Positions 33,154 to 41,444 of a DNA stretch of 44,318 bases are shown in pieces (within the stretch, counting starts at the first letter, position 1; each line of letters opens with the position of its first letter). The stretch spans positions 1-44,318 of the forward strand of contig CAMCFB010000006.1 of assembly GCA_945874125.1 (NCBI GenBank), in the 5' to 3' direction. Both the position numbers and the translations under genes were made by a program. The notes beneath the pieces are model-generated. The model searched no databases, was not told the origin of the DNA, and was given only the letters and a program-made list of their open reading frames with translations. Source of the DNA: Verrucomicrobia subdivision 6 bacterium. GTDB lineage: Bacteria; Verrucomicrobiota; Verrucomicrobiia; Methylacidiphilales; Verrucolacustridaceae.

Positions 33154-33213
33154 TTAGGGAACCGGTTCTTTCTAACTTCATCTGGTAAAGGTTTCAGACA
33201 AAAGTAAAGCGAT

Positions 33214-33241
33214 TTGACATCGATGTGGATCTGCTTACGTT
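33214..33241 (+). promoter_or_regulatory. Candidate promoter of vapBC
   Basis: A perfect TTGACA (33214-33219) is followed, after 16 bases, by TACGTT (33236-33241). Six bases then lead to the ATG of the antitoxin at 33248, so a transcript from this promoter would start at or within a base or two of the start codon. No Shine-Dalgarno is visible. Confidence 0.5.
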
Positions 33242-33247
33242 GATGAC

Positions 33248-33469
33248 ATGACCACGGTGACAGTTTCCTCCAAATATCAGATCGTCATCCCGAAGGATGC
33301 TCGAAAAAAATTGGGGATTGTTTCAGGCACGAGATTGCAGGCCGTTCCGGACGGAGCGGGATTGCGTCTGATGAAAGAGCCTACGCTCGGCGAAATCCCT
33401 GGACTGCTGAAGGGAATGGCGGTTGACGATGACGCGATTCGAGCTGAGAGGGATCGCCCAGTGCCGTGA
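33248..33469 (+). CDS. vapB: VapB-type antitoxin, AbrB/MazE swapped-hairpin fold
   Basis: A 73-residue DNA-binding antitoxin. The N-terminus is a typical SpoVT/AbrB hairpin (VTVSSKYQIVIPKDARKKLGI, then VSGTRLQAVPDGAGLRL). The C-terminal tail (TLGEIPGLLKGMAVDDDAIRAERDR) should wrap around the toxin. The toxin gene follows with a GTGA overlap, the usual arrangement for coupled synthesis. These antitoxins normally repress their own promoter as a complex with the toxin. Expect neutralisation of the neighbouring PIN ribonuclease. Confidence 0.9.
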   Translation: MTTVTVSSKYQIVIPKDARKKLGIVSGTRLQAVPDGAGLRLMKEPTLGEIPGLLKGMAVDDDAIRAERDRPVP

Positions 33470-33837
33470 TCGTTGTCCTGGATAGTTCGGGGTGGATCGA
33501 ACTGTTGAGCGGTTCAGCGAGAGCAAAGCTTTACCAACCCGCGCTTCGAGCGCAGAGGTTGGTGGTGCCAGCCATCGTCAGATATGAGGTCGGTCGATAT
33601 ACGCTAGCTCACGGTGGGGAGGATGCCCGCGGCCTTGCCTTGCGAGCCCTTTCCCGGTTTGAGGGTTGTCCGATCGATGAGACCCTGGCTGACTCGGCCG
33701 CTCTTTTGGCGGATCGGCACAAACTTTCCATGGCGGATGCACTGGTTTTGAGTGCGGCCCTGTCCTGCCAAGCGGAATTATGGACGCAGGATCAACATTT
33801 CGAGGGAATGCCGAGTGTTCGATTTTTTCGAAAATAA
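33466..33837 (+). CDS. vapC: VapC-type PIN-domain ribonuclease toxin
   Basis: A 123-residue PIN-domain endoribonuclease. The acidic cluster is visible: Asp6 in VVLDSSGWIELL, Glu in VRYEVGRYT (about 42), Asp in SMADALVLSAA (about 91), and the Asp of WTQDQHFEGM (about 109). All expected metal ligands are present, so it should be active. Translation starts at GTG, overlapping the antitoxin stop. The target RNA cannot be read from sequence. No mobile element flanks the pair. Confidence 0.92.
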   Translation: MIVVLDSSGWIELLSGSARAKLYQPALRAQRLVVPAIVRYEVGRYTLAHGGEDARGLALRALSRFEGCPIDETLADSAALLADRHKLSMADALVLSAALSCQAELWTQDQHFEGMPSVRFFRK

Positions 33838-33930
33838 ATTTCCCGTGGTGGCTGGGGATGCGGCGGGATGATGGACCGCGTTCGCCTATCTGGTTTACTC
33901 GCTATCCAAGGGTGATAGGTTTTGAGGCTT

Positions 33931-35451
33931 ATGGTTTCTCGATTCTTCCAAGTGGGGCTTCTCTTTTTGCTTCCGCTTCTGTCCGGTTGTGGGAGGGGAG
34001 ATTGGCAGCTGTCCGCCGCCCGAAAAAACGTGGTCATGATCGAGGTTACCTCTCAAACATGGGATTATCGGCTGCCGTGGAATCCGGGGACCGTCAGCTC
34101 CGCCCGTGGAGCGGGCTTCGTCATTGATCGCAAGCGGATTGTGACGAATGCCCATGTGATCAGCGGAGCACGAAATCTCACGGTGCAGCGGGAGGCGGAT
34201 CCCCGAAAATATCCGGCCAAGGTGATCTTTGTCGCCCACGATTGTGATCTGGCGATGATCGAGGTGGAGGATCCCGAATTTTACAAGGGGACGACTGATT
34301 TGCAGTTTGGCGAGATCCCAGATCTGGAATCGGTTGTCAGCGTGTACGGATTTCCCATCGGGGGAGATCGGTTGACCGTAACCCGGGGGGTGGTGAGCCG
34401 AATCGACTACAATTCCTATACGCACTCGGGCCGGGAGTCGCACTTAGCCATTCAAATCGATGCCCCAATCAACCCTGGAAATAGCGGGGGACCGGTGATG
34501 CAGGACAATCGGGTGGTGGGGGTGGCCTTTCAGGGCTTCCGAGGCGATGTGGCACAAAATGTGGGCTATATGATTCCGACTCCGGTGATTCGGCGATTTT
34601 TAAAAGATGTGGAGGATGGAAAGTATGATCACTATGTAGATATCGCGATCCGTTGGATGCCTCTCGAAAACCCAGCGATGCGAAACTACTACCAGCGTCC
34701 CAATGATGGCTTAGGGGTAGTGGTGACTGACGTTTATTCGGAAGGATCTTCGGACGGGGTGCTGGCAAAGGGAGATGTGCTCCTGGCCATCGATGGGCAT
34801 CCGATTGAGAGCGATGGATCGGTGCGGTTGGACGGACAACCGGTTCAGTTGGAAGAGATCGTGGAGCGGAAGTTTGCCGGTGACACAGTCGGGCTGGAGG
34901 TATGGCGAAATCAGAAGATGGAAAAGAAAACCATCACCCTTCGACCGGCGGAAATGTTTTCGATGTATGAAAGTTTATACGAGGAGCCCCCGCGTTATGT
35001 TTTGTATGGCGGGCTGGTTTTTCAGCCTTTGACGGCAAACTTAATGGCCGTGCTGGTCTCGAATGCGGATTTGCGCCTGCGTCAGACGTACACACTGTTT
35101 GGGCAAGATCAGCTGTACCGAGAGACACCTGAGCCGGTGATCTTGTCGTCCGTTCTTCCCGATCGGTCGAATGTGTATTTGACCGGTTTGGCGGGTCAGG
35201 TGGTCCGGGAAATTAATGGGAAACGAATTCGCACGCTGGCGGATGTTCTGCCTGCGTTAGAGTCGGGCGGGGAGAGGACGGTGATCCGCTTTGAGGGGGA
35301 TCAACGCCCGGCCGTCCTAAAGAAGAGCGAGGTGGATCAAGTGATGCCCAGGATCATGACGCAATATGGCATCTCTCAACCTCATCGCACGGAGTTGGGG
35401 GGACGTCGGTTAGCCAAGGGGTCGTGGAATCGTGACGGAGAGGCTAAGTGA
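33931..35451 (+). CDS. HtrA/Deg-like serine protease, lipoprotein, with PDZ-like domains
   Basis: A 506-residue trypsin-fold protease. The N-terminus is a lipoprotein signal with lipobox LLSGC. The triad is His in IVTNAHVIS (about residue 74), Asp in AHDCDLAMIEV (about 107) and Ser in NPGNSGGPV (about 186). A PDZ domain follows at about 245-335 (GDVLLAIDGHPIESDG) and a second PDZ-like part at about 390-460 (LAGQVVREINGKRIRTLADVL). The order recalls plant Deg9-like and bacterial HtrA-like proteins. The frame begins at a TTG at 33922, but the ATG at 33931 is more likely although its Shine-Dalgarno is close. The stop overlaps the GTG start of a paralogue that has lost the triad. Confidence 0.9.
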   Translation: MVSRFFQVGLLFLLPLLSGCGRGDWQLSAARKNVVMIEVTSQTWDYRLPWNPGTVSSARGAGFVIDRKRIVTNAHVISGARNLTVQREADPRKYPAKVIFVAHDCDLAMIEVEDPEFYKGTTDLQFGEIPDLESVVSVYGFPIGGDRLTVTRGVVSRIDYNSYTHSGRESHLAIQIDAPINPGNSGGPVMQDNRVVGVAFQGFRGDVAQNVGYMIPTPVIRRFLKDVEDGKYDHYVDIAIRWMPLENPAMRNYYQRPNDGLGVVVTDVYSEGSSDGVLAKGDVLLAIDGHPIESDGSVRLDGQPVQLEEIVERKFAGDTVGLEVWRNQKMEKKTITLRPAEMFSMYESLYEEPPRYVLYGGLVFQPLTANLMAVLVSNADLRLRQTYTLFGQDQLYRETPEPVILSSVLPDRSNVYLTGLAGQVVREINGKRIRTLADVLPALESGGERTVIRFEGDQRPAVLKKSEVDQVMPRIMTQYGISQPHRTELGGRRLAKGSWNRDGEAK

Positions 35452-36908
35452 AGCATTTTGGGATCATTTTTGTTTTTTGGGCGATGGCAGGGTTGCTTTG
35501 CGCGGAGGAGGATAGTTCGCGGGGCTCTCTCGTCCGGGTGAGGGCATCGATTCAGCCTTACGATCAGTTTCGGCCGTGGCAGAAGAAGTCCCCCTACGGA
35601 TTGAATGGGACGGGGGTCGTTCTGCCTGGTGGGAAAGTCTTGGCCACGGCTGCTCTGGTTGCGAATCGCACGGAGGTGGGGTTAGAGAAGCCAGGCTCAG
35701 CCGAAAAATGTGCGGCGGAGGTAGAGGCAATCGATTACGAAGCGAATCTGGCGCTTTTGCAGCCGGTCGATCGAAACTTTCTCAAAGGTTTTTCAGGGCT
35801 GGCTCTGGGACCCGCGTTGCGGGCGGGGGATAAAGGGGAGGTTTGGCAGTTGGAAAGGAATGGGGAGATGTTGCGAAATCAGGCGGAAATTCTGTCGACG
35901 GGGGTGGGGCGATATCCGTCGGATGAGGCGGGTTTTCTGGTCTATGGGGTGCGTGTTTCTCTGCCGAAAAGAGATGACAGTTACACTTTGCCGGTGCTGA
36001 AGGATGGTCAGTTAGTCGGGATGATGATGGGCTATGATCGGGACTCGCAAGAGGGGAGTGCGATCCCTGTGCCGATGATTGAGCACTTTCTCAAGGACGC
36101 AGCGGATGGAAAGTATGAGGGGTTTCCCACTTTAGGGGTGAGTTGGAGTCCTTTGCGGGATCCGAATTTGCGGGAGGAAGTGAAGGCTCCGAAATCGGGC
36201 GGGCTTTTGTTGACGCGCGTTAACCCGAGGGGGACGGCGGGCAGGGCGGGGCTGCGCGAGGGGGATGTGTTGATCAGCGTGGATGGATTCAAGCTGGATG
36301 AGGACGGGAATTATCGAGACCCCCTGTACGGGCCCACGGCAGTGGGGAATTTAATTCGAACTCGTCCCACGGTGGGTTCCCCGGCGAAGTTTCGAATTTC
36401 TCGTGGGGGCAAGGAGATGGAGTTGGCGGGAACTTACGATCGGCGAGCGCGGGATGAGGTGGCCATCCCGACCCTGCAGTTCGATCAAGCGCCGAAGTAT
36501 TTCGTGGTCGGCGGGCTGGTTTTTCAAGAGTTGACCGGAGCGTACCTCCAGGAGTGGGGGGACAAGTGGTCGGAGCGGGCGCCGCAACGGCTGGTAGAAT
36601 ATTTCACCTTTCAACAGGACAAAAGGCCTGACCCTGAGAAAAAGGTGATTTTTTTGAGTCAGGTTTTGCCTTCGCCGATCACGCTCGGGTATCAGCAGCT
36701 ATCCGGTTTGGTTCTGGTGAAGCTGAATGGGAAAGAGATTCATGATTTGGCGGAGCTGGCCAAGTGCATCGATGAGACCAAGACGGGGAATTTAGTGTTT
36801 GAGTTTCGGGATGAGCCCGGGAAGTTGGTTCTCCGGGCGGAGGATTTGCCCGCCGTCTCGGAAAAGATCGGACAAGCGTACGGGTTGCCTGCCTTGCGGC
36901 GTCTGTAG
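35448..36908 (+). CDS. HtrA-like pseudoprotease with PDZ-like domains, paralogue of the upstream protease
   Basis: A 486-residue exported protein that follows the upstream protease in layout over its whole length but has no catalytic triad. The NAHV position reads TAALV, the HDCDLAMI position reads DYEANLAL, and the GNSGGP position reads RDDSYTLP. The signal peptide is short (MKHFGIIFVFWAMAGLLC). A well-formed PDZ domain lies at about 240-320 (GTAGRAGLREGDVLISVDGF) and the second PDZ-like part at about 395-465 (LSGLVLVKLNGKEIHDLAELA). Shared blocks such as GGLVFQEL versus GGLVFQPL and FLKDAADGKYEG versus FLKDVEDGKYDH show common origin. The GTG start overlaps the upstream TGA (GTGA), which points to stoichiometric synthesis. 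Likely a regulatory or structural partner of the active protease. Confidence 0.87.
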   Translation: MKHFGIIFVFWAMAGLLCAEEDSSRGSLVRVRASIQPYDQFRPWQKKSPYGLNGTGVVLPGGKVLATAALVANRTEVGLEKPGSAEKCAAEVEAIDYEANLALLQPVDRNFLKGFSGLALGPALRAGDKGEVWQLERNGEMLRNQAEILSTGVGRYPSDEAGFLVYGVRVSLPKRDDSYTLPVLKDGQLVGMMMGYDRDSQEGSAIPVPMIEHFLKDAADGKYEGFPTLGVSWSPLRDPNLREEVKAPKSGGLLLTRVNPRGTAGRAGLREGDVLISVDGFKLDEDGNYRDPLYGPTAVGNLIRTRPTVGSPAKFRISRGGKEMELAGTYDRRARDEVAIPTLQFDQAPKYFVVGGLVFQELTGAYLQEWGDKWSERAPQRLVEYFTFQQDKRPDPEKKVIFLSQVLPSPITLGYQQLSGLVLVKLNGKEIHDLAELAKCIDETKTGNLVFEFRDEPGKLVLRAEDLPAVSEKIGQAYGLPALRRL

Positions 36909-36927
36909 GGCAGTTGGGGGCTCGGGG

Positions 36928-37623
36928 ATGAAGCGGTTGAGTGGCTGGGCTGTCTTTGATTTGGATGGCACTTTGGTCGACACCTTGGACGCAATCACCG
37001 CAGCTCTGAATCGGGTTCTCATCCGGCACAGGAGAAAAGTGTTAGGTCGGGAAGAGGTGCGAGACCTAGTTGGCCACGGACCTAACACCTTATTGGAGAG
37101 AGCATGGAGTAGGACAGGATTAGCGGCCAAACGAGGGGAAGCGACCGAGTTGGCGGATGAGTACTCGAAGGAGTACGAGAGGAATCCGGCGGGGATGAGT
37201 CGTCCTTACCCTGGGGTTGGAGCCGGATTGCAGAGGCTGCAACAGTTGGGCTGGAAGATGGGGGTGTGCACCAATAAGCATGGGGAAGCGGCGCGGGCGC
37301 TCATACGCGAGTTAGGTTGGGACAGTTGGATTCGTGTGATCGTCAGCGGCGATGAGACCTTTCGTAAGCCAGACCCTCGACCTTTATGGATGGTCTTGCG
37401 GCGGCTTGGGGCAGTTCGGGGAAGGCATCTATTCATCGGGGATAGCGAGGTGGACCTCCTGACGGCACAGAGAGCAGGGGTGGAGTCGGTTTTTTTAGGG
37501 CACGGATATGGGCAAGTGGGAGGATTTCAAGTTCGGAGCTTTCTTGATCCAGTCGATTTGTTTCGTTGGATGGCACAATCAGGCCCCCGTGTTGTGGCAC
37601 AGCGTGGATCAAAGCGGGCCTGA
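36928..37623 (+). CDS. gph: HAD-family phosphatase, phosphoglycolate phosphatase type
   Basis: A 231-residue HAD hydrolase. Motif I is VFDLDGTLVDTLD (nucleophile Asp at about 11), motif II is MGVCTNKHG, motif III is the Lys in FRKPDPRPLW and motif IV is FIGDSEVDLLTAQRAG. The helical cap (residues about 16-85) has the Gph-type VGHGPNTLLERA. The frame is open upstream into the previous gene, but the ATG at 36928, after a G-rich stretch, gives a normal N-terminus. Phosphoglycolate is the likely but not certain substrate. Its stop and that of gpmI are only one base apart. Confidence 0.88.
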   Translation: MKRLSGWAVFDLDGTLVDTLDAITAALNRVLIRHRRKVLGREEVRDLVGHGPNTLLERAWSRTGLAAKRGEATELADEYSKEYERNPAGMSRPYPGVGAGLQRLQQLGWKMGVCTNKHGEAARALIRELGWDSWIRVIVSGDETFRKPDPRPLWMVLRRLGAVRGRHLFIGDSEVDLLTAQRAGVESVFLGHGYGQVGGFQVRSFLDPVDLFRWMAQSGPRVVAQRGSKRA

Positions 37624-37624
37624 A

Positions 37625-39175
37625 TTATTTTTTGCTTCGGAGAAGCGAATTTCCGGTCATGGCAATGGGCTTAGGCAGGCCAAGCATTTCCAGAAGTGTC
37701 GGGGCGACGTCGGCCAGAATTCCGTCGGCCAAACTGTATTGGTGAGAGTCGGGGGCCACGTAAAGGCAGTGGACTAAGTTGGTCGTGTGGGCGGTGTGGG
37801 GTGTCCCGCTTTTTTCAAGCATCTGTTCGCAATTTCCGTGGTCGGCGGTGACGAGGGCTTTGCCGCCGACTTTGGCCAGAGCGCGGAGGACATCACCGAC
37901 ACAGCGGTCGATCGTTTCGACGGCGCGGATTCCGGCAGTGAGTACGCCAGTGTGCCCGACCATATCGGGGTTGGCAAAGTTGAGGATAATCATATCGTCC
38001 AACCCTTTTTCAATTCGTTCCACCACTCGCTCGGCTAGGAGGGGTGCGCTCATTTCAGGTTGAAGATCGTAGGTAGCCACTTTGGGGGATGGAACCATGA
38101 TACGCTCTTCGTGAGGGTTGGGTGTTTCCTGGCCGCCATTAAAGAAGTAGGTGACGTGGGGGTACTTTTCGGTTTCAGCGAGCCGACACTGGGTGCGATG
38201 GTGGGAAGAGACGACTTCGCCCAAGAGGTCGTTCATGGGGAGCGGGGTGAAGAGATGTTGAAAACCCATTTGGGTGAAATCGGCCTCGTAGGGAGTCATG
38301 GTGAATACCTGAACCTGGGGGCGATGGGGGGATGGGAAATCGGAAAAGTTAGGGTCGGCCAAAGCCCGAACGATCTGACGCATCCGATCTGCTCGGAAAT
38401 TAAAGAAGAAGAGAGTGTCACCGTCGCGAATCAGCGGTGAGGTCGAGCCCAACAAAGAGAGCGGGGGGATAAATTCATCGGTCTTACCGGCGGCATATAA
38501 TTCGGCGATGGCACTGGCAGCGGAGGTGATGTGGGTTCCCTTGCCATCGACAAAAAGGTCTCGGGCTAGCTGAACTCGGTCCCAGCGGCGGTCCCGATCC
38601 ATGGCGTAGTAGCGTCCGATGATCGTGGCCAGGCGGGCGCCGGGACAGGTGGCGAACTGTGCTTCCAGTTTCTGGATGAAGGCGTGGCCTGAGGTTGGGG
38701 AGCAGTCCCGCCCGTCCGTCATGGCGTGGACCATGATATCACGGTGGCCTGATTGGGAGGCGAGTTGGAGGAGGGCGTTGAGATGTTCCACGTTGGAGTG
38801 GACGCCGCCATCGGAAACCAGACCAAGAAAGTGGAGGCGTTTACCTTGGGTGACTTGAAAGCATTTCCGCAGGACAGGATTCTTTTCGAGGGAACGATCG
38901 GCCACGGCCAGATTGATTCGGGTGAGCTCTTGGTAAACGATTCGACCTGCTCCCAGATTCAGGTGTCCGACCTCGGAGTTGCCCATTTGGCCTTCGGGTA
39001 GTCCGACTTGGAGTCCGCTGGCTTGCAGACGGGACATCGGGTAATCGCGGTAGAGTTGATCGTGGACAGGGGTGGAGGCCAGGAGGGTGGCGTCTCCCTG
39101 TTTTTCAGCGCCCGAGCGTCCGGCGGGGTTGATGCCCCAACCGTCTCGGATGAGCAGAAGGACTGGCTTTTTCAT
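37625..39175 (-). CDS. gpmI: 2,3-bisphosphoglycerate-independent phosphoglycerate mutase
   Basis: A 516-residue Mn-dependent glycolytic enzyme that interconverts 3- and 2-phosphoglycerate through a phosphoserine. Key blocks are LLIRDGWGINP at the N-terminus, the catalytic Ser in GQMGNSEVGHLNLGAGR, TDGRDCSPTSG, GRYYAMDRDRRWDR, FFFNFRADRMRQI, LNFANPDMVGHTG and VTADHGNCEQM. The RDGWG variant of the usual MDGWG/LDGWG keeps the metal-binding Asp. The frame extends 90 codons further upstream, but the ATG at 39175 (MKKPVLLLIRDGWG) is the family start. The gene is convergent with gph and divergent from the CorA-like gene. Confidence 0.96.
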   Translation of the reverse strand: MKKPVLLLIRDGWGINPAGRSGAEKQGDATLLASTPVHDQLYRDYPMSRLQASGLQVGLPEGQMGNSEVGHLNLGAGRIVYQELTRINLAVADRSLEKNPVLRKCFQVTQGKRLHFLGLVSDGGVHSNVEHLNALLQLASQSGHRDIMVHAMTDGRDCSPTSGHAFIQKLEAQFATCPGARLATIIGRYYAMDRDRRWDRVQLARDLFVDGKGTHITSAASAIAELYAAGKTDEFIPPLSLLGSTSPLIRDGDTLFFFNFRADRMRQIVRALADPNFSDFPSPHRPQVQVFTMTPYEADFTQMGFQHLFTPLPMNDLLGEVVSSHHRTQCRLAETEKYPHVTYFFNGGQETPNPHEERIMVPSPKVATYDLQPEMSAPLLAERVVERIEKGLDDMIILNFANPDMVGHTGVLTAGIRAVETIDRCVGDVLRALAKVGGKALVTADHGNCEQMLEKSGTPHTAHTTNLVHCLYVAPDSHQYSLADGILADVAPTLLEMLGLPKPIAMTGNSLLRSKK

Positions 39176-39277
39176 GATGAGGCAAGATACCTGAAGGTGA
39201 TGAGGAATCGAGACGGGATGTTCTCGGGGGAAGGGAAAACTTTGGACGAATGCAGAAAATCGGGAGATACTGGATTC

Positions 39278-40249
39278 GTGATTGAGTCGTTCGTATTTAG
39301 TGAGGGTCGTCCGGTCAGCCATAATTTGGAGATGGAGGCACTGCGTCTGGCTCGGGCGGACAAGGGTCTGATTCTTTGGATTGATCTGACCCATCCGACA
39401 CCGGAGGAAACGAAATCGGTTTTGGAGCTGCTCTTTGAATTTCACCCGCTGGCGATCGAGGACTGCGTGACCTTGAGTGAGCTACCGAAGATTGAGGATT
39501 ATGAAGATTACCTTTTTATGATCATGCACAGTGTGGCGATCACCTCGGAAAAAACGTTAAAGATCTCGGAGTTGAATCTATTCCTCGGGAAGGAATTCCT
39601 GGTGACGTATCATCGGGAGCCGATTCCGGGGGTTACGACCCTGAAGGAGCGTCTGGTGAAGGGCACGGCCCAGCAAGCACGCGGGGCGGATCGGCTGGCG
39701 CATCAGATTTTAGATCAGGTGGCAGACTCCTATTTGCCGGTGGTTGAGGTTCTGACGGAGGACATGGAGGAGGTGGAAGAAAAAGCCCTCTCGGGGGTAC
39801 GTCGAGAAGATCTTTCGAAACGGATCTTACGAGCGCGCAGGAGGCTTTCCAGTTTGCGACAAGCCTTGCGACCGCAGCGGGAGGTGATTTCCCGTTTGGC
39901 GCGGGGCGAGTCGAAACTGATCCGGGCGCTGATGTTGCCTTATTTTCGAGATGTGCAGGACGCATTGGCGCGCGTGGATGATCGGTTGCAAGGGTGCAAT
40001 GATCGGATGATGGTGGCGTTTGATGTTTACACGAATCGCTCAGCCCATGAGGCGAATGAAGGGATCAAGGTTTTGACCGCACTGACGGCGGTGACGATTC
40101 CCCCCGTGGTGGTCGGCTCTTGGTACGGGATGAACTTTCGCCATATGCCGGAGTTGAGTCACCCCTCGGCCTATTATGGTTTGATGGGGCTGACGCTGGC
40201 CATGATGTTGGGGATGGGGCTTTGGTTGAAGTTTAAGCGTTGGTTCTGA
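39278..40249 (+). CDS. CorA-family magnesium/divalent cation transporter
   Basis: A 323-residue inner-membrane channel subunit of the CorA superfamily. The cytoplasmic part has DLTHPTPEETKSVLELLFEF, HPLAIEDCV and the long helix rich in Arg and Glu (LSKRILRARRRLSSLRQAL). Two C-terminal membrane segments flank the signature WYGMNF (about residue 283). The frame is open far upstream into gpmI on the other strand. The GTG at 39278 follows GGGAGA and gives an N-terminus (MIESFVFSEGRPVSH) and length typical of CorA, so it is preferred; ATGs at 39200 and 39218 are alternatives. Mg2+ is the usual ion, but Co2+ or Ni2+ transport is possible. The histidine kinase gene starts eight bases after the stop. 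Confidence 0.88.
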   Translation: MIESFVFSEGRPVSHNLEMEALRLARADKGLILWIDLTHPTPEETKSVLELLFEFHPLAIEDCVTLSELPKIEDYEDYLFMIMHSVAITSEKTLKISELNLFLGKEFLVTYHREPIPGVTTLKERLVKGTAQQARGADRLAHQILDQVADSYLPVVEVLTEDMEEVEEKALSGVRREDLSKRILRARRRLSSLRQALRPQREVISRLARGESKLIRALMLPYFRDVQDALARVDDRLQGCNDRMMVAFDVYTNRSAHEANEGIKVLTALTAVTIPPVVVGSWYGMNFRHMPELSHPSAYYGLMGLTLAMMLGMGLWLKFKRWF

Positions 40250-40256
40250 GGATAGT

Positions 40257-41444
40257 GTGGCGGGCATGAAGTCCTCCTTTTTAGAGCGACTGCTGGAGCG
40301 AGCGGATCGGCTGGGATCGGGCGAGATTCAGTCCCAAATTTCACGCTTGGCGGAGGATAAGGGGTTTCTCGAAACTCTTTTTAATACCCTGCAAGAGGGG
40401 GTGGTGGTCGTGGACGAGGAGGGGAAAATCAAATATCGAAATCAAGCGGCGGCGCGGCTCCTCGGGCTGCCCGAATCGGAAGAGTTCGGAGGTTGGACCT
40501 TGTCGAGGAGTCTTCGTGGAGTGGATTGGCGTAAACTTTTGCGCGGTCAACGAGCGACTTCGGGAACACTGGAGGTCGCTTATCCGGAAAGTCGGATTTT
40601 AAATTACTACTTGGTGCCGCTGGAGAGTTCGGGGCGAACGGAGGGTTTGTATGTGGCCATTTTTCATGATGTCACCCAAGAGCGTAGAGAAGTGCAAAAC
40701 GCAATGGAGGCGGGTCGGGTGGAGGCGTTGACCCTTTTAGCGGCGGGCGTTGCCCACGAGCTGGGCAATCCTCTGAACAGTCTGCATCTTCATCTGCAGA
40801 TTATGGCGAAAGAGATTGCGGGTTTGTCGGGCGATTCGGCGGAGAGAGTGAGCGATTCAATTCGGGTCTGCCAACAAGAGGTTCGCCGCTTGGATGGGCT
40901 GATCACGCAGTTCCTGCGGGCGATTCGACCGCAACCTCTGAGCAAAACGTTGGAGGACTCGGCGGCGGTACTGGAGGAGGCTCTTTTGCCTTTAGAGGTC
41001 GAGCTCAAGGATCGAGGGATCCTGCTGGAGAAAAAAGTGAATCCAGTGGTTCGGCAAGTTCCGATGGATCGGGAGCAGATGAAACAGGCGATCTACAATG
41101 TGGTTCGCAACGCCATGCAGGCGGCGGGGGAGCACGGTCTGATCGGGATTCAGATTCAGCAAGAGGGAGACTTTTGGGTTTTCGAATGCCGCGACAACGG
41201 GCCGGGCATCTCTCCGGAAAATCTGCCGCACCTGGGGACCCCGTTCTTTACGACGCGGTCTGGGGGAACGGGATTAGGGCTGATGATTGTACAGCGAATT
41301 GCGCGGGAACACGGCGGTTCGGTGCAGATCACCAGTCGGGAGGGGAAAGGTGCCGTGGTGCGGCTCCAGATTCCGATGCATGAGAAGAGGGTCCATCTTC
41401 TTGCCCAAACAGCCGAGGCAGCCAGCCGGGATCGTGAAGAATGA
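40257..41444 (+). CDS. NtrB-type sensor histidine kinase with PAS domain
   Basis: A 395-residue soluble kinase without membrane segments. After a coiled N-terminal part (LERLLERADRLGSGEIQSQI), a PAS domain covers about 38-140 (LFNTLQEGVVVVDEEGKIKYRNQ). The phospho-acceptor His is in AAGVAHELGNPLNSL (about residue 167). The HATPase part has IYNVVRNAMQAA (N box), CRDNGPGIS and GGTGLGLMIV (G boxes). The GTG at 40257 lies five bases after GAGG; the ATG at 40266 would also work. The TGA overlaps the ATG of its response regulator. With no sensor membrane domain, the signal is probably cytoplasmic or passed on by a partner. Confidence 0.93.
   Translation: MAGMKSSFLERLLERADRLGSGEIQSQISRLAEDKGFLETLFNTLQEGVVVVDEEGKIKYRNQAAARLLGLPESEEFGGWTLSRSLRGVDWRKLLRGQRATSGTLEVAYPESRILNYYLVPLESSGRTEGLYVAIFHDVTQERREVQNAMEAGRVEALTLLAAGVAHELGNPLNSLHLHLQIMAKEIAGLSGDSAERVSDSIRVCQQEVRRLDGLITQFLRAIRPQPLSKTLEDSAAVLEEALLPLEVELKDRGILLEKKVNPVVRQVPMDREQMKQAIYNVVRNAMQAAGEHGLIGIQIQQEGDFWVFECRDNGPGISPENLPHLGTPFFTTRSGGTGLGLMIVQRIAREHGGSVQITSREGKGAVVRLQIPMHEKRVHLLAQTAEAASRDREE

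Noticed and set aside
33153-33176. Terminator after upp
   Set aside because: The GTTAG...CTAAC repeat around GAACCGGTTC is short and has no following T-run, so I do not call it a terminator.
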